From positions 48,765-112,764 of the forward strand of contig CAIZNN010000181.1 of assembly GCA_903934285.1 (NCBI GenBank): a stretch of DNA of 64,000 bases, given 5' to 3'. The position numbers and the translations under genes were made by a program. The notes below the pieces were generated by a model. It worked only from the letters and a program-made list of their open reading frames with translations, made no database searches and had not been told where the DNA came from. Positions 35,471 through 44,431 of the stretch are shown piece after piece (position 1 is the first letter of the stretch; every line of letters starts with the position of its first letter). The DNA comes from Akkermansiaceae bacterium. GTDB lineage: Bacteria > Verrucomicrobiota > Verrucomicrobiia > Verrucomicrobiales > Akkermansiaceae.

Positions 35471-37147
35471 TTATAGTAGTTTGTGTTTATGCCCTGAAAT
35501 CGTATCCGCAAGCGCAGGTAATTGGTCCAACCCGTACGCCTCCAACGCGGCCACAGTGGCAAGCTCGAAATCCTGGGTCTCGAATGCCTGGCAGAGCGTT
35601 TCGGCCAGCTTCGGCGAGATGTTGCTCGGATTGGGCACGCGGATGCGGCGGAGGTATTGGGCTTGGAAGCGCAGGTAGCCGCCGCGCATGCGGACACCGT
35701 AGCTGTGGATAAAGAACTCGCCAACCGCCGACATGAGCAAGGCTCCTAACACCCTGAGATCCCAAGTTTCCGAGGTGATCCAATAAAGGTTGTGCTGTGG
35801 ATAGGTCTTGCCGAGATCGAGGGCCGGAAGCAATCGCTCCTTGATATCGGCAATGTAGAGCTTGTGCTTCTTGGCGAGATCAAGGTTCACTCGGTCGATG
35901 GTTTTGTGCCAATTCTCGGCGCGGTCTTTGATTGCGGTATGCCGGCCGCTAAGAAGCTTGTGATGTGGCCGCAGGAAGGACTCGAAGAGCGGATAGGCCT
36001 CCAGATCGACCAGGCCCCGCTTGTTCCACGGATTTGCCAGGCAGTGGCCGGACCATTTGACGCGGCCGTCCTTGAGGTCGGATGCCAGGGCGAGTGGGAG
36101 AATCCGGTCGGACTCGATGTTGGGTTTTTCCGCAGTGATGAACACGCGGTCCGCGCCGGTGGCGACGCCGATACCGATCTTGGTGCGCGTGGTCTTGCAT
36201 TCGAGCGGGAAACAGGTTGCTTCAAGGTGCTTGAGCAACTTGAGCGCCTCGGGGGAGGAGCAGGGCCATGGTTCAGTGCCTTTGAACCAATCAGGAAATC
36301 GCGCGACGCGCAGGACCGGCGAGGTGCGGGCCTGGGTGATGCTTCGCACCAGCGCGGACGATGCGGCGCGCTCAATGCCGGGAAGGGCCTTGGAAACGGT
36401 GACGGGACCTTGATTTTCGCGGGCGATGATGGTTACCGCAGGGTAGGCCGAAACCTCGGTCTCGAAGGCGGACACGTCGTGGGCTTCGATGACGTGGCGG
36501 ACGCTGTAGCCTTCCGTGGTGATGAATTCACGCAGCGCGCTGCCGTAATCGTTGAGCATCCAGCGGTCGGCGCAGATGTAGGCACAGACGCCGCCGGGTT
36601 TGAGTTGCAGCAGGGCGGCCTGATAGAAGGCGATGTAAATATCCGCCCGCCCACGCATCGCGCTGAAACCGTTCCGATACATCGCCGCCTTGCGGGCCGG
36701 GATCTCTTCCAAACGGATGTAGGGCGGATTGCCGATGACGAAGTCGGCGATCGGGAAACAGAGCGACGCTTCGAGAAAATCGCCGACCTTGATCCATTGG
36801 CGGGCGAGCATCACGGCTGTGGCGGCGGGGACATTGAGCGAGACGAGCGTCAAGCGGACTACCTCCACCGCGCGTTCCGCCGCTTCCGCGTCGATCTCAA
36901 ACGCCTGGATCGCCCGACCGGCCCTGCTCAGTGCAATCCCATGCCGCTCACACGACTCGACCAAGCGCCGAACCATCGCACTCAAAAACGCCCCGTCGCC
37001 AGCGGAGGGCTCCAAAGCCACGAGTTCCGCCAATCGCCGCTCCGGCACGTAGTCCGCCAAGTCCAACACCAGCTCGACCACCCATGGCTTGGTGTAAATC
37101 ACTCCGGCCTCGCGAGGCGCGGGAAGCGTGGCGTCCAAATTGATCAT
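35471..37147 (-). CDS. Adenine-specific DNA methyltransferase (partner of the restriction enzyme)
   Basis: This 558-residue class I N6-adenine methyltransferase resembles the gamma-type (TaqI/PaeR7I-like) family. Motif I-like LEPSAGDGAFLSAMV near residue 47 binds AdoMet. The catalytic NPPY motif lies in FVIGNPPYIRLEE near residue 140. A long C-terminal half serves as target-recognition domain (YWITSETWDLRVLG, MRGGYLRFQAQYLRRI). It lies directly upstream of the endonuclease on the same strand, the usual order for protective expression before cutting. A match to CTCGAG is expected from the partner's family. Confidence 0.88.
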   Translation of the reverse strand: MINLDATLPAPREAGVIYTKPWVVELVLDLADYVPERRLAELVALEPSAGDGAFLSAMVRRLVESCERHGIALSRAGRAIQAFEIDAEAAERAVEVVRLTLVSLNVPAATAVMLARQWIKVGDFLEASLCFPIADFVIGNPPYIRLEEIPARKAAMYRNGFSAMRGRADIYIAFYQAALLQLKPGGVCAYICADRWMLNDYGSALREFITTEGYSVRHVIEAHDVSAFETEVSAYPAVTIIARENQGPVTVSKALPGIERAASSALVRSITQARTSPVLRVARFPDWFKGTEPWPCSSPEALKLLKHLEATCFPLECKTTRTKIGIGVATGADRVFITAEKPNIESDRILPLALASDLKDGRVKWSGHCLANPWNKRGLVDLEAYPLFESFLRPHHKLLSGRHTAIKDRAENWHKTIDRVNLDLAKKHKLYIADIKERLLPALDLGKTYPQHNLYWITSETWDLRVLGALLMSAVGEFFIHSYGVRMRGGYLRFQAQYLRRIRVPNPSNISPKLAETLCQAFETQDFELATVAALEAYGLDQLPALADTISGHKHKLL

Positions 37148-37326
37148 GGGTTCATGTGAACACGTTCTGGTTCAGGTGTCAAATTAAAATTTCAGGATGC
37201 GGATGCCATGCGGGAAAATCTGCCCGTCCGCCCCGCTCTCGTCAAGGCTCATCGCCAACTGCCACAGGTACCGCATAGCCGAATCCCACCGCCGCCCTGA
37301 GGCAGACCTCCGCGGCGAAGGGCGGA

Positions 37327-37400
37327 TCTTCGCTGATGACACCTCTGCAGGTTGACGCAAACCTACCTCCCGGCAATCCCGCTGTCCTCATCAGCGAAGA
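37327..37400. repeat. Inverted repeat with 13-bp perfect arms
   Basis: TCTTCGCTGATGA (37327-37339) and TCATCAGCGAAGA (37388-37400) are exact reverse complements, with G-rich and C-rich flanks that extend the pairing imperfectly. The loop is 48 nt. Confidence 0.85.
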
Positions 37401-37727
37401 CCACCCGAGCTCATCTGATTGGTCTGAGCCTCCACCTTCTGCGGGCTATGGATTGCGGATGGGGGTAAGCCGTAATTCAGAAGTCTCCGACGCAGCAACT
37501 ACGGCCCGCAGGCGCGGGACGGGACGCCGCAGCCACGATGGACTTGCGGCCGCAGGGGATGCGTATGTCAAGCTTACACGCTTCATAGTGCCATTTTCTG
37601 GATTTGCGTTTTGCTCCCCATCTTCCTGCCCAAAATCTTCCTACCTCAACCCATGGTCCTACAGCGAACCGGATTGGGCGTGACGCCCAACACGGTTGGC
37701 TAGTACCTGATTTGATTTCAGAGGGCG

Positions 37728-37778
37728 CCGGGCAGGATGCCCGGGCCACCGCGGGGCGTGGGGCAAGCATCTTGCCCG
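37728..37778. repeat. REP-like hairpin element, copy B
   Basis: CGGGCAGGATGCCCG, then CCACCGCGGGGCG, then GCATCTTGCCCG. The arms pair over 12 bp with one mismatch. The same layout, including the shared CCACCG loop word, occurs at 62531-62574. Confidence 0.75.
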
Positions 37779-37889
37779 TCCCGTGTCTCTGCCGCGTCGC
37801 TTAAACGAACCGTACCGAGCGCGACGCCCACGCTCCATGCTGCGATTTTCGTGGTGCAGGACCCGCGTGATTGAGGTGGAATCTTTCGC

Positions 37890-38235
37890 ATGAGCCGCCA
37901 GCGCCGCCCTAACATCCACCCCGTGGTTTTGTCGCGGGAGCCCCTGGAATTGAGCGGAGACGAAAAACGCCTGATCCTCGGGGTGGAGGACGTGATGGTG
38001 TACGAGGCGGGTCGCACGACCTTGGCGCTCGCGCTGCGCGGCAGCAGGAACCAGAAACTGGCACGCTTCAAGGTGGATGATCTCGCCGGAAACGGCATGG
38101 CTGCCCATGTTGAGAGAATGGTGGGCCTGCGAAGTGACAAAAGTGCGGGCGAGACTCGCACCCCTGATCGAACGCTGCAACAGCCACGGCCTGCGCCAGG
38201 ACGCCGCAGCCACTAGAGGCGGAACGCGGCCTTGA
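37890..38235 (+). pseudogene. Small conserved-looking ORF with an apparent frameshift
   Basis: From the ATG at 37890, preceded by GAGGTGG, the frame reads as a strongly coding-like protein for about 70 residues (HPVVLSREPLELSGDEKRL, then LALALRGSRNQKLARFKVDDLAGNG). Near 38098 the coding texture switches to the +1 frame (LPMLREWWACEVTKVRARLAPLIERC), which ends in TGA at 38233-38235. The original frame gives only low-quality sequence after that point. Either the gene is frameshifted or the assembly has an indel. No family is recognised. It is convergent with, and overlaps, the SDR 3' end. Confidence 0.45.
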
Positions 38236-39166
38236 AGGCGTCGGCGATTTCGGGGTGCAGGTCGGGGTTGATGCCGTCGGCGTCGAAGGGGACCCCCATG
38301 GCTGTTAGATCGTGTTTGAGTTGGACAGTTTCCTGTTCGGGGGAGATGCGCGGGGGCAGCGCGCGGCCAAGCGGGACGAGCCAGGCGTTGAGGGTGTGGC
38401 CGCCATCGACCATCAGGTCGTGGCCGGTGACGTAGTTGCTGGCGGCGGAGGCGAGGAAGACGACCGGGCCGTGGAGGTCTTCGGGGCGTTCGACATATCC
38501 TAACGGAGTGAGGTCGCGGATGCGCTGGCGCACCACGATGGGGGTGGACGCATGCATCGGGCTGAGGATGTAGCTGGGGCTGATGCAATTGACGTTGATG
38601 TTATGGCAACCCCACTCGGCGGCGAGCGTCTTGGTCATGTGGACGATGCCCGCCTTGGATGCGTCGTAGGACGCGTTGCAATTGGCGATGGTGGCCGACA
38701 TGCTGGCGGTGTTGATGATCTTGCCGCCGGCTTGTTGCGCGATCATCTGGCGGGCCTCGGCCTGGCAACACAGGAACGCGCCGGTTAGATTGACGGCGAT
38801 GACCTTGTCCCAGTCTTGTTGCTCGAGGGTGGCGTCGGCGCCGAGAATGGCGATGCCGGCATTGTTGACGGCAATGTCGAGCCGGCCGAAGCGCGCGACG
38901 ACGGCATCGACCATCGCCTGGACCTGCGCGGCCTGGGTCACGTCGCAATGGAGGTACAGGCTATCACGACCCAGCGCCTGGATTTCCGCGGCGGTTTTGG
39001 GGCCGACGTTGTCGTCGATATCGACGATGGCGACGTCGGCGCCGGCTGAGGCCAGCGCGATGGCATAGCCGCGGCCGATGCCGACGGCGCCGCCGGTGAC
39101 GAGGGCTTTCTTACCGGTTAGATCGAACAATGGGCACGGGGCTGGGCAGGAGGTGTCGCTTGACAT
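38213..39166 (-). CDS. Short-chain dehydrogenase/reductase
   Basis: This classical SDR has the cofactor motif ALVTGGAVGIGRG, NNAG in DIAVNNAGIA, the catalytic serine in INTASMS and the YxxxK motif in YDASKAG. The sequence style (DLTGKKALVTGG, VDGGHT) is like polyol or gluconate dehydrogenases. The ATG at 39166 (MSSDTSCPAPC) gives 317 residues. The longer track ORF adds an unlikely N-terminus. The C-terminal 60 residues beyond the SDR core (PRISPEQETVQLKHDL onward) are an unusual extension. The substrate is unknown. Confidence 0.85.
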   Translation of the reverse strand: MSSDTSCPAPCPLFDLTGKKALVTGGAVGIGRGYAIALASAGADVAIVDIDDNVGPKTAAEIQALGRDSLYLHCDVTQAAQVQAMVDAVVARFGRLDIAVNNAGIAILGADATLEQQDWDKVIAVNLTGAFLCCQAEARQMIAQQAGGKIINTASMSATIANCNASYDASKAGIVHMTKTLAAEWGCHNINVNCISPSYILSPMHASTPIVVRQRIRDLTPLGYVERPEDLHGPVVFLASAASNYVTGHDLMVDGGHTLNAWLVPLGRALPPRISPEQETVQLKHDLTAMGVPFDADGINPDLHPEIADAFKAAFRL

Positions 39167-39225
39167 GGCGGCAATGATGGCAGCCGCGGCCGGTTCGACA
39201 AGCGCGAAGATTCGGGCGGCGGGCC

Positions 39226-40350
39226 TCAGAAAAACCGCGCCTCGCCCGCCTCCACGCAAGTGGCGGCATAGAGGTACATGGAAGCCGACCAAGTCTGCCA
39301 ATCCTCACCGGCGGGACGGCCATCCTGGGCACGGCACCACTCGTTGAAGCCGAAGGCATCCGGTGGCGTCGGCGGCGACTTGCGGGCGACACGCACCAGC
39401 GCGGTGAGGGCGCGCAACTTGTCAAGCGCGAGGCGCTGCTCGCCGGCGGCCACCAACGCGGCGACGTAAAAGCCGCAAACAAACGGCCACACCCCGCCGT
39501 TGTGGTAATGGCCGGGATGATTGTACGCAGCGTAGCGCGGGTGCCAGTCGGGATCGACAGGCTGCAGATAGGGGAAGTAGCAGGGTGGCAGCTCCACGGC
39601 CAACTCGCCACGGGCGCGCAATCCGGCGCAGCCCGCTTCGATCCAGTCGGCCATGGCGCGGGCCCGCGCGGGATCGGCCAGTCCCGTGAGGATGGCCAGG
39701 CTGTTGCCCAGCACATCACAGCGCGGGTCGCGCAGCACCTTGTAGAACCAGGTGGCATAGGTCGGTTGGCCCGGGGTGACAAAGCCCCTGCCGTTGGCCC
39801 GGTTGGCATCGATTCGCAGCGCCTGGGCGCGCGCGTCCATGCCGAGGAGCTTGCGGTAGCCGTGGACCAGGGCGTTGACAAACAAGCCATGGCCGAGGAC
39901 CCATTGTTCATCCCGCCAATCGCTGGTGGGTTGCTGGCCCACCAATTCCCGGTCATCAATGGTTTGATAGTCCATCCACTGCAGGGCCTTGGCCGCCGCG
40001 TCATGCAAAAAGCCCGGCTCGCCGGTGAAGCGCCGGAACATCCCTAACACCAGCAGGAACAACGGCGTGGTATCGCTGGCACCCCGGTCCTCCGGATCAT
40101 GCACCAGGGAGGGCATTTGCCCGCGCGGGCTCTGGGTGCGGGCCAATGTTGTTAGAACCCGGCGCAACGAGAGGAGCAGCACTTGGTTGCCAGAGGCGAG
40201 GATGCCCAGTGCGGAGATGAGCAGATCGCGGGTGTAGGGTTCCGGATAGCCCCAGCCCGCGGTGCGCGGCAGAGCGTCGTAGGGACCGCTGGCGTTGTGC
40301 AAAAGCACGTCCAGCGCGGCACTCTTGGCGGCTTGAATCGATGCGTCCAT
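39226..40350 (-). CDS. Six-hairpin glycosidase, amylo-alpha-1,6-glucosidase/GH100-like
   Basis: This 374-residue (alpha/alpha)6-barrel protein is probably a glycoside hydrolase of the glycogen-debranching or neutral-invertase kind. Characteristic pieces are GWGYPEPYTRDLLISALG, DEQWVLGHGLFVNALVHG, YNHPGHYHNGGVWPFVCGFYVAAL and WQTWSASMYLYAA, with candidate acidic residues in RDLL and FGFNEW. No signal peptide is present, so it is cytoplasmic. The next gene, a GT4, follows 1 nt upstream, which suggests coupled expression for making or turning over an intracellular glycoside. Confidence 0.7.
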   Translation of the reverse strand: MDASIQAAKSAALDVLLHNASGPYDALPRTAGWGYPEPYTRDLLISALGILASGNQVLLLSLRRVLTTLARTQSPRGQMPSLVHDPEDRGASDTTPLFLLVLGMFRRFTGEPGFLHDAAAKALQWMDYQTIDDRELVGQQPTSDWRDEQWVLGHGLFVNALVHGYRKLLGMDARAQALRIDANRANGRGFVTPGQPTYATWFYKVLRDPRCDVLGNSLAILTGLADPARARAMADWIEAGCAGLRARGELAVELPPCYFPYLQPVDPDWHPRYAAYNHPGHYHNGGVWPFVCGFYVAALVAAGEQRLALDKLRALTALVRVARKSPPTPPDAFGFNEWCRAQDGRPAGEDWQTWSASMYLYAATCVEAGEARFF

Positions 40351-40351
40351 T

Positions 40352-41488
40352 TCAAGGTTGCCTTTCAGTGAGGATGTCCAGCAAGTGCCGCGCCACGTGG
40401 CGGTAATCGAAGTGCGCCACCACCCGGCGGCGCCCCGCCGCGCCCAAGCGCTGGCGCAGCGCGGCGTCGTTGAGCAGCAGTTTCAAATACACGGCGATAT
40501 CCTGCGGGCTGGCGCGGTAGTCCGCGACGCGCGGCTTATCGAACACGACGCGATGGCCCGGCGCGAACCCCGCCTCCGGCCCTAACACCGCCTCGGTGAT
40601 GTGGATGGTCTCGGCCACCTTGGCGAGCAACGCGGTTTCGCCGTGGACCAGCGTGTCTAACATGGCCATCGCGCGGATGCCGATGACCGGTTTGGCGCAG
40701 GCCCCGGCCTCCACCTGCGGCATTCCGAATCCCTCCAACCGGGACGGGCCGGCATAGACATCGCACGCGGCTATCAGATAGGGCATGAGGTTGCGCGACA
40801 CCAGGTGGGTGTGGAAGCGCACCCGGTCCTGGATGGCGAGGGACTTGGCCAAGGCGACATCGAGTTGGTTCTGGACCTCGGTGCGTTCCTGTGGCCACAC
40901 CTTGCAGACATAGCGCCACGGTGGCACCTCATCGCCCAGGGTGGCCAAGGCTTCCATCACCTCGCGTGCGCCCTTGGAGGCGGCATCGCCGCCGACCGTG
41001 AGGATCAGCAATTCGCCGGGCAGCACGCCGAGGGTATCGCGCACGGCGCGCACCTTGGGATCGTGCGGCTGGCGCGGGATGAAGCTATCGGTATCGCAGC
41101 CGACTGGCAAGACCACGGCGTGGTCGACCCGGATGCCATCCCGCGCGAATGTTTCGCGGACCCAATTCGAAGTCACCAGCATCAGCGGCAGCGCATTGAG
41201 AATGTCGCGGTAGTTGGCGACGTAACCGTCAGCCAGCAACCAGGGCACGGCACGGAAACCAAAGCTTTGGGGGTGGCACACGATATCGGGCACGTCGCCC
41301 CAGAACCCGACGCCGAGCACCACGTCGGGTTGGAACCAGCGGTAGTACCATTCTTTTTCGAGGTCCGATCTGAGGTTGACGGCGTGGGCATCCACCCCGA
41401 TGTCCAACAGCCCCCTGTAGAGCAGGTCGCCTTGGGTGGGCAAGCCGCCGGGAGCGGGCGGATAGTGGTAGAGGAGGAGGATTTTCAT
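40352..41488 (-). CDS. GT4 family glycosyltransferase
   Basis: This 378-residue GT-B glycosyltransferase begins MKILLLYHYPPAPGGLPTQ. The C-terminal nucleotide-sugar site includes AGPSRLEGFGMPQVEAGACAKPVIG, which holds the E-x7-E motif of retaining GT4 enzymes, and HLVSRNLMPYLIAACDVYAGP. It is followed by the glycosidase gene and preceded by a PIG-L deacetylase gene, all on the minus strand. Together they suggest synthesis of a deacetylated glycoside, but the acceptor is unknown. Confidence 0.85.
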   Translation of the reverse strand: MKILLLYHYPPAPGGLPTQGDLLYRGLLDIGVDAHAVNLRSDLEKEWYYRWFQPDVVLGVGFWGDVPDIVCHPQSFGFRAVPWLLADGYVANYRDILNALPLMLVTSNWVRETFARDGIRVDHAVVLPVGCDTDSFIPRQPHDPKVRAVRDTLGVLPGELLILTVGGDAASKGAREVMEALATLGDEVPPWRYVCKVWPQERTEVQNQLDVALAKSLAIQDRVRFHTHLVSRNLMPYLIAACDVYAGPSRLEGFGMPQVEAGACAKPVIGIRAMAMLDTLVHGETALLAKVAETIHITEAVLGPEAGFAPGHRVVFDKPRVADYRASPQDIAVYLKLLLNDAALRQRLGAAGRRRVVAHFDYRHVARHLLDILTERQP

Positions 41489-41525
41489 CAGTCAAGTGGC
41501 AGGCGCTGCCACGTCTGGCGTGGCT

Positions 41526-42155
41526 TCAGGGTGGATTCAGGCAACACGTGAATGCCTCCGTGCGCGGCACCACCCGGGCTTCCCAGGTGGTCTCGCCGAA
41601 TCCGTAGACTTGGGTGATGAGGTGGTATTTGCGCGCCCAGATGGCCTCAGACAGCGGCACGCGCAAGGACGCGTCCTGCCGCGGCCGGGGCAGATAGGCA
41701 CCGCCGCCATCTTCATAGGCGAAGTGCCAGAGGTGCCTGGCATGGAGCTGGCCGCGCTGCCACAGCACCCGCAGCGCCCGGGACACCTCATGATGCCGCT
41801 GGTGCCGGGTGTATTCGCCGCGCGGGGCGTGGGTTAGCAGCAGATCGTAATCGCGCTCGGGCAACAGATCCAGAATGGCGTCCCGCACCTGGCTGGCGAC
41901 GAGGGGAACTTGCTCGGTTCCATCGTCCAGGTCGCCCATGACGCCCTGCGCGTGGAGGAGTTGGAGAATTCGCGCGAATTTGGGTGCGCGGTCCGGATCG
42001 CTGCCGCGGCACAGCGTCACGATGAACGGCGACCACTCGGGATGACTCAGCAGCAACCCGCCCGCCCACAGCGTCTCATCATCGGGATGGGCCACCACCA
42101 CCGCCACGCGGCGGATCTCCCCCCGCTGCGGGTCTTGTTCCACGGGTGTGTTCAT
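41526..42155 (-). CDS. PIG-L family N-deacetylase
   Basis: This zinc-dependent deacetylase contains the metal motif AHPDDETLWAGG at residues 18-29 and a further histidine block, LLTHAPRGEYTRHQRHHEVSRAL. The ATG at 42155 (MNTPVEQDPQRGEIRR) gives 209 residues, close to the family length, whereas the track ORF starts 90 codons too early. Relatives remove acetyl groups from N-acetylglucosaminyl lipids or thiol precursors. The adjacent GT4 gene supports a make-then-deacetylate pair. The divergent Bat operon starts 299 nt away. Confidence 0.87.
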   Translation of the reverse strand: MNTPVEQDPQRGEIRRVAVVVAHPDDETLWAGGLLLSHPEWSPFIVTLCRGSDPDRAPKFARILQLLHAQGVMGDLDDGTEQVPLVASQVRDAILDLLPERDYDLLLTHAPRGEYTRHQRHHEVSRALRVLWQRGQLHARHLWHFAYEDGGGAYLPRPRQDASLRVPLSEAIWARKYHLITQVYGFGETTWEARVVPRTEAFTCCLNPP

Positions 42156-42454
42156 AGTGTCCTGCGGTTGCGGCACGAGCCAACCAGCACCAACCCGCCC
42201 CCACCGCTTGGAGACCATCGCACAAATCGCCCGCAACGCAAATCCGGCCGGCAAATCCCCATCCGCGCCCGGCCACGGCCCGGTGGTAGCGGCGCAGTGT
42301 GAGGACCGCGGCGGGCGGGACAATCGCGCCAGGATTTTAGACGAGTGCGGCAGATTACGCCGCTTGACTAGCCGAGCGGCCGGTCTTTGGGCCGCGGCGC
42401 CACACGCCACCCTGCCACACAGCCCCACCCGACCTCTATCAACGCAACCGAATC
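42156..42454. other. Divergent promoter region of PIG-L and the Bat operon
   Basis: This 299-nt non-coding stretch separates the PIG-L deacetylase and moxR genes, which diverge. A patch of A/T-richer DNA around 42330-42370 (ATTTTAGACG, GCTTGACTAG) could hold a promoter, but no box pair with good spacing was found. Confidence 0.4.
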
Positions 42455-43474
42455 ATGACCCTGCAAATGGAAAACCACCCGCCGCCAGCCATCAACCAAG
42501 TGGCTGCCGAGACGCTGGTGCACGAGGCCTCACACTGGATTTTGCCGCTGCGCGCGGAAATCGGCCGCTACCTCATCGGCCAGAGCGACTTGGTGGACCG
42601 CTTGCTCATCTCGCTGCTGGTGAAAGGCCACATCCTGTTGGAAGGGGTCCCCGGCCTGGCCAAGACCCTGGCCCTCAAAACCCTCGCCTCACTGGTCGAC
42701 GCGAAATTCAACCGCATCCAGTTCACCCCGGACATGCTGCCGGCCGATATCGTGGGCACCGAAATCTACGACCCGCGCGACGCGCGCTTCCGCGTCAAGC
42801 ACGGCCCCGTCTTCGCCAACTTCATCCTCGCCGATGAAATCAACCGCGCCCCCGCCAAGGTGCAGAGCGCGTTGTTAGAAGCGATGCAGGAAAAGCAAGT
42901 CACCATCGGCGAGCAATCCTATCCGCTGCCCGCGCCGTTTTTCGTGCTGGCGACCCAGAACCCGCTCGAGCAAGAGGGCACCTATCCGCTGCCCGAGGCG
43001 CAGTTGGATCGCTTCATGATGAAAGTGGTCATGGATTACCCGAGCGAAGACGAGGAGCTGCGCGTGCTCGATCTGGCGGGCACCACCGACGACCAGCCGC
43101 AGCCCACGCCGTTTGTCTCCCTCGACTCGATCCAGCAGGCGCGCAGCGTGGTCAACCATCTCTATCTCGATGACAAGGTCAAACGCTACATCGTGCGCCT
43201 GGTCCATGCCACCCGCCGGCCCGATGCCTTCGGCGTGCACATCGCGCCACTCATCCGCGTCGGCGCCTCGCCGCGCGCCACCATCAATCTGGCGCTCACC
43301 AGCCGGGCTCACGCCTTCCTGCATGGCCGCGCCTACGTCACGCCCCACGATGTGAAATGCGTGGCGATGGATGTGTTGCGCCACCGGGTCACGGTGACCT
43401 ATGAGGCGGAAGCGGAAGGGCTCGACAGCGAAAAGATCATCACGCGCATCCTCGATGAATTGCCGGTGCCATGA
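42455..43474 (+). CDS. moxR: MoxR-family AAA+ ATPase
   Basis: A 339-residue AAA+ ATPase, a likely chaperone that works with VWA proteins. Walker A is LEGVPGLAKTLAL and Walker B is FILADEINRAPAKVQSALLEA, followed by the sensor NPLEQEGTYPLPEAQLDRF. It is the first gene of a seven-gene plus-strand operon for the Bat (Bacteroides aerotolerance) system. The DUF58 gene begins 4 nt before its stop, in an ATGA overlap. Confidence 0.95.
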   Translation: MTLQMENHPPPAINQVAAETLVHEASHWILPLRAEIGRYLIGQSDLVDRLLISLLVKGHILLEGVPGLAKTLALKTLASLVDAKFNRIQFTPDMLPADIVGTEIYDPRDARFRVKHGPVFANFILADEINRAPAKVQSALLEAMQEKQVTIGEQSYPLPAPFFVLATQNPLEQEGTYPLPEAQLDRFMMKVVMDYPSEDEELRVLDLAGTTDDQPQPTPFVSLDSIQQARSVVNHLYLDDKVKRYIVRLVHATRRPDAFGVHIAPLIRVGASPRATINLALTSRAHAFLHGRAYVTPHDVKCVAMDVLRHRVTVTYEAEAEGLDSEKIITRILDELPVP

Positions 43475-44418
43475 TCCAGCCGAAAGCCAGCACGCCTATC
43501 AGCCTTGCCGACGAGGCCCGCGCCGCTGAGATCCTGGGCCGGGTGCGGCAGATGGAAGTGCGCACCAACCGGCTTGTCGATGACGCGCTGGCCGGGCGCT
43601 ATGCCAGTGTGTTCAAAGGCCGCGGCATGGACTTCGACCGGGTGCGCAACTACGTGCCCGGCGATGACGTGCGCACCATTGACTGGAACGTCACGGCGCG
43701 CACGGGCGAGCCGCATGTGAAACTCTTCACCGAGGAGCGCGAGCTAACCATCATGCTCATCATCGACGTGAGCGCGTCGGCGGATTTCGGCTCGGTGGCC
43801 GATTCCAAGCGCGAACTGGCCGCCGAAGCCGCCGGCGTGCTGGCGGCCTCGGCGATTCGCAACCGCGACAAAGTGGGCCTGATTTTGTTCAGTGACATTG
43901 TCGAGTTATACATTCCGCCGGGCAAGGGCCGGATGCATATCATGCGCTTGATTCGCGAGACGTTGTTTTTCCAAGCGGCGCGCGGCGGCACCGACATTGC
44001 GCAGGCGCTGGACTTCGCCAACCAGGTGGTGCACCGCAAATCGGTGATGTTCCTGGTGTCGGATTTCTGCCTCGGCGCGCCCTTTGAAGAACGCCTCGCC
44101 AAACTCCGCAACAAGCTGCAACTCACCAACCGCCGGCATGATGTCATCGCCGTGTCGGTGACCGATCCGCGCGAGGCCGCGCTGCCCAATATCGGCCGCA
44201 TCTGCATCGAGGACGCGGAAAGCGGCCTGGTCGTGGAGATCGATACCGGCAACGCCAGAGTGCGTGAGGCGTTTGCCACCCAATCCCGCCAGCGCCGCGA
44301 ACTCACCGCCGCGCGCATCCGCTCGCTCGGCGTGGATCTGTTGGAATTCATCAACGGCACTAACTGGCTGCCCGAGCTGATGGGCTTTTTCCAAAACCGC
44401 CGCCAACGCTCGGGCTAA
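43471..44418 (+). CDS. DUF58 domain VWA-like protein
   Basis: A 315-residue partner of MoxR. The DUF58 signature GRGMDFDRVRNYVPGDDVRTIDWN (read here as two pieces) lies near residues 50-73, and the VWA-like metal site DVSASADFG near 98-106. No transmembrane segment is evident. It overlaps moxR by 4 nt and is followed 13 nt later by the DUF4381 gene, as expected in Bat operons. Its function is thought to be assembly or regulation of envelope complexes, but the client is unknown. Confidence 0.93.
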   Translation: MIQPKASTPISLADEARAAEILGRVRQMEVRTNRLVDDALAGRYASVFKGRGMDFDRVRNYVPGDDVRTIDWNVTARTGEPHVKLFTEERELTIMLIIDVSASADFGSVADSKRELAAEAAGVLAASAIRNRDKVGLILFSDIVELYIPPGKGRMHIMRLIRETLFFQAARGGTDIAQALDFANQVVHRKSVMFLVSDFCLGAPFEERLAKLRNKLQLTNRRHDVIAVSVTDPREAALPNIGRICIEDAESGLVVEIDTGNARVREAFATQSRQRRELTAARIRSLGVDLLEFINGTNWLPELMGFFQNRRQRSG

Positions 44419-44431
44419 CCAAGCCATTGCC

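Larger units (their letters stand above)
37148..37889. other. 742-nt intergenic debris upstream of the methyltransferase
   Basis: No intact gene is credible. The stretch holds a 13-bp perfect inverted repeat (37327-37400), one REP-like hairpin (37728-37778), and minus-strand frames that read like protein tails, such as one ending PHGIRILKF just before the methyltransferase. It looks like a mosaic of repeat elements and eroded genes bordering the restriction cassette. Confidence 0.6.

Noticed and set aside
40352-42155. Bacillithiol genes bshA and bshB
   Set aside because: A GT4 next to PIG-L suggested it, but the GT4 N-terminus (MKILLLYHYPPAPGG) does not resemble BshA and no bshC is near.
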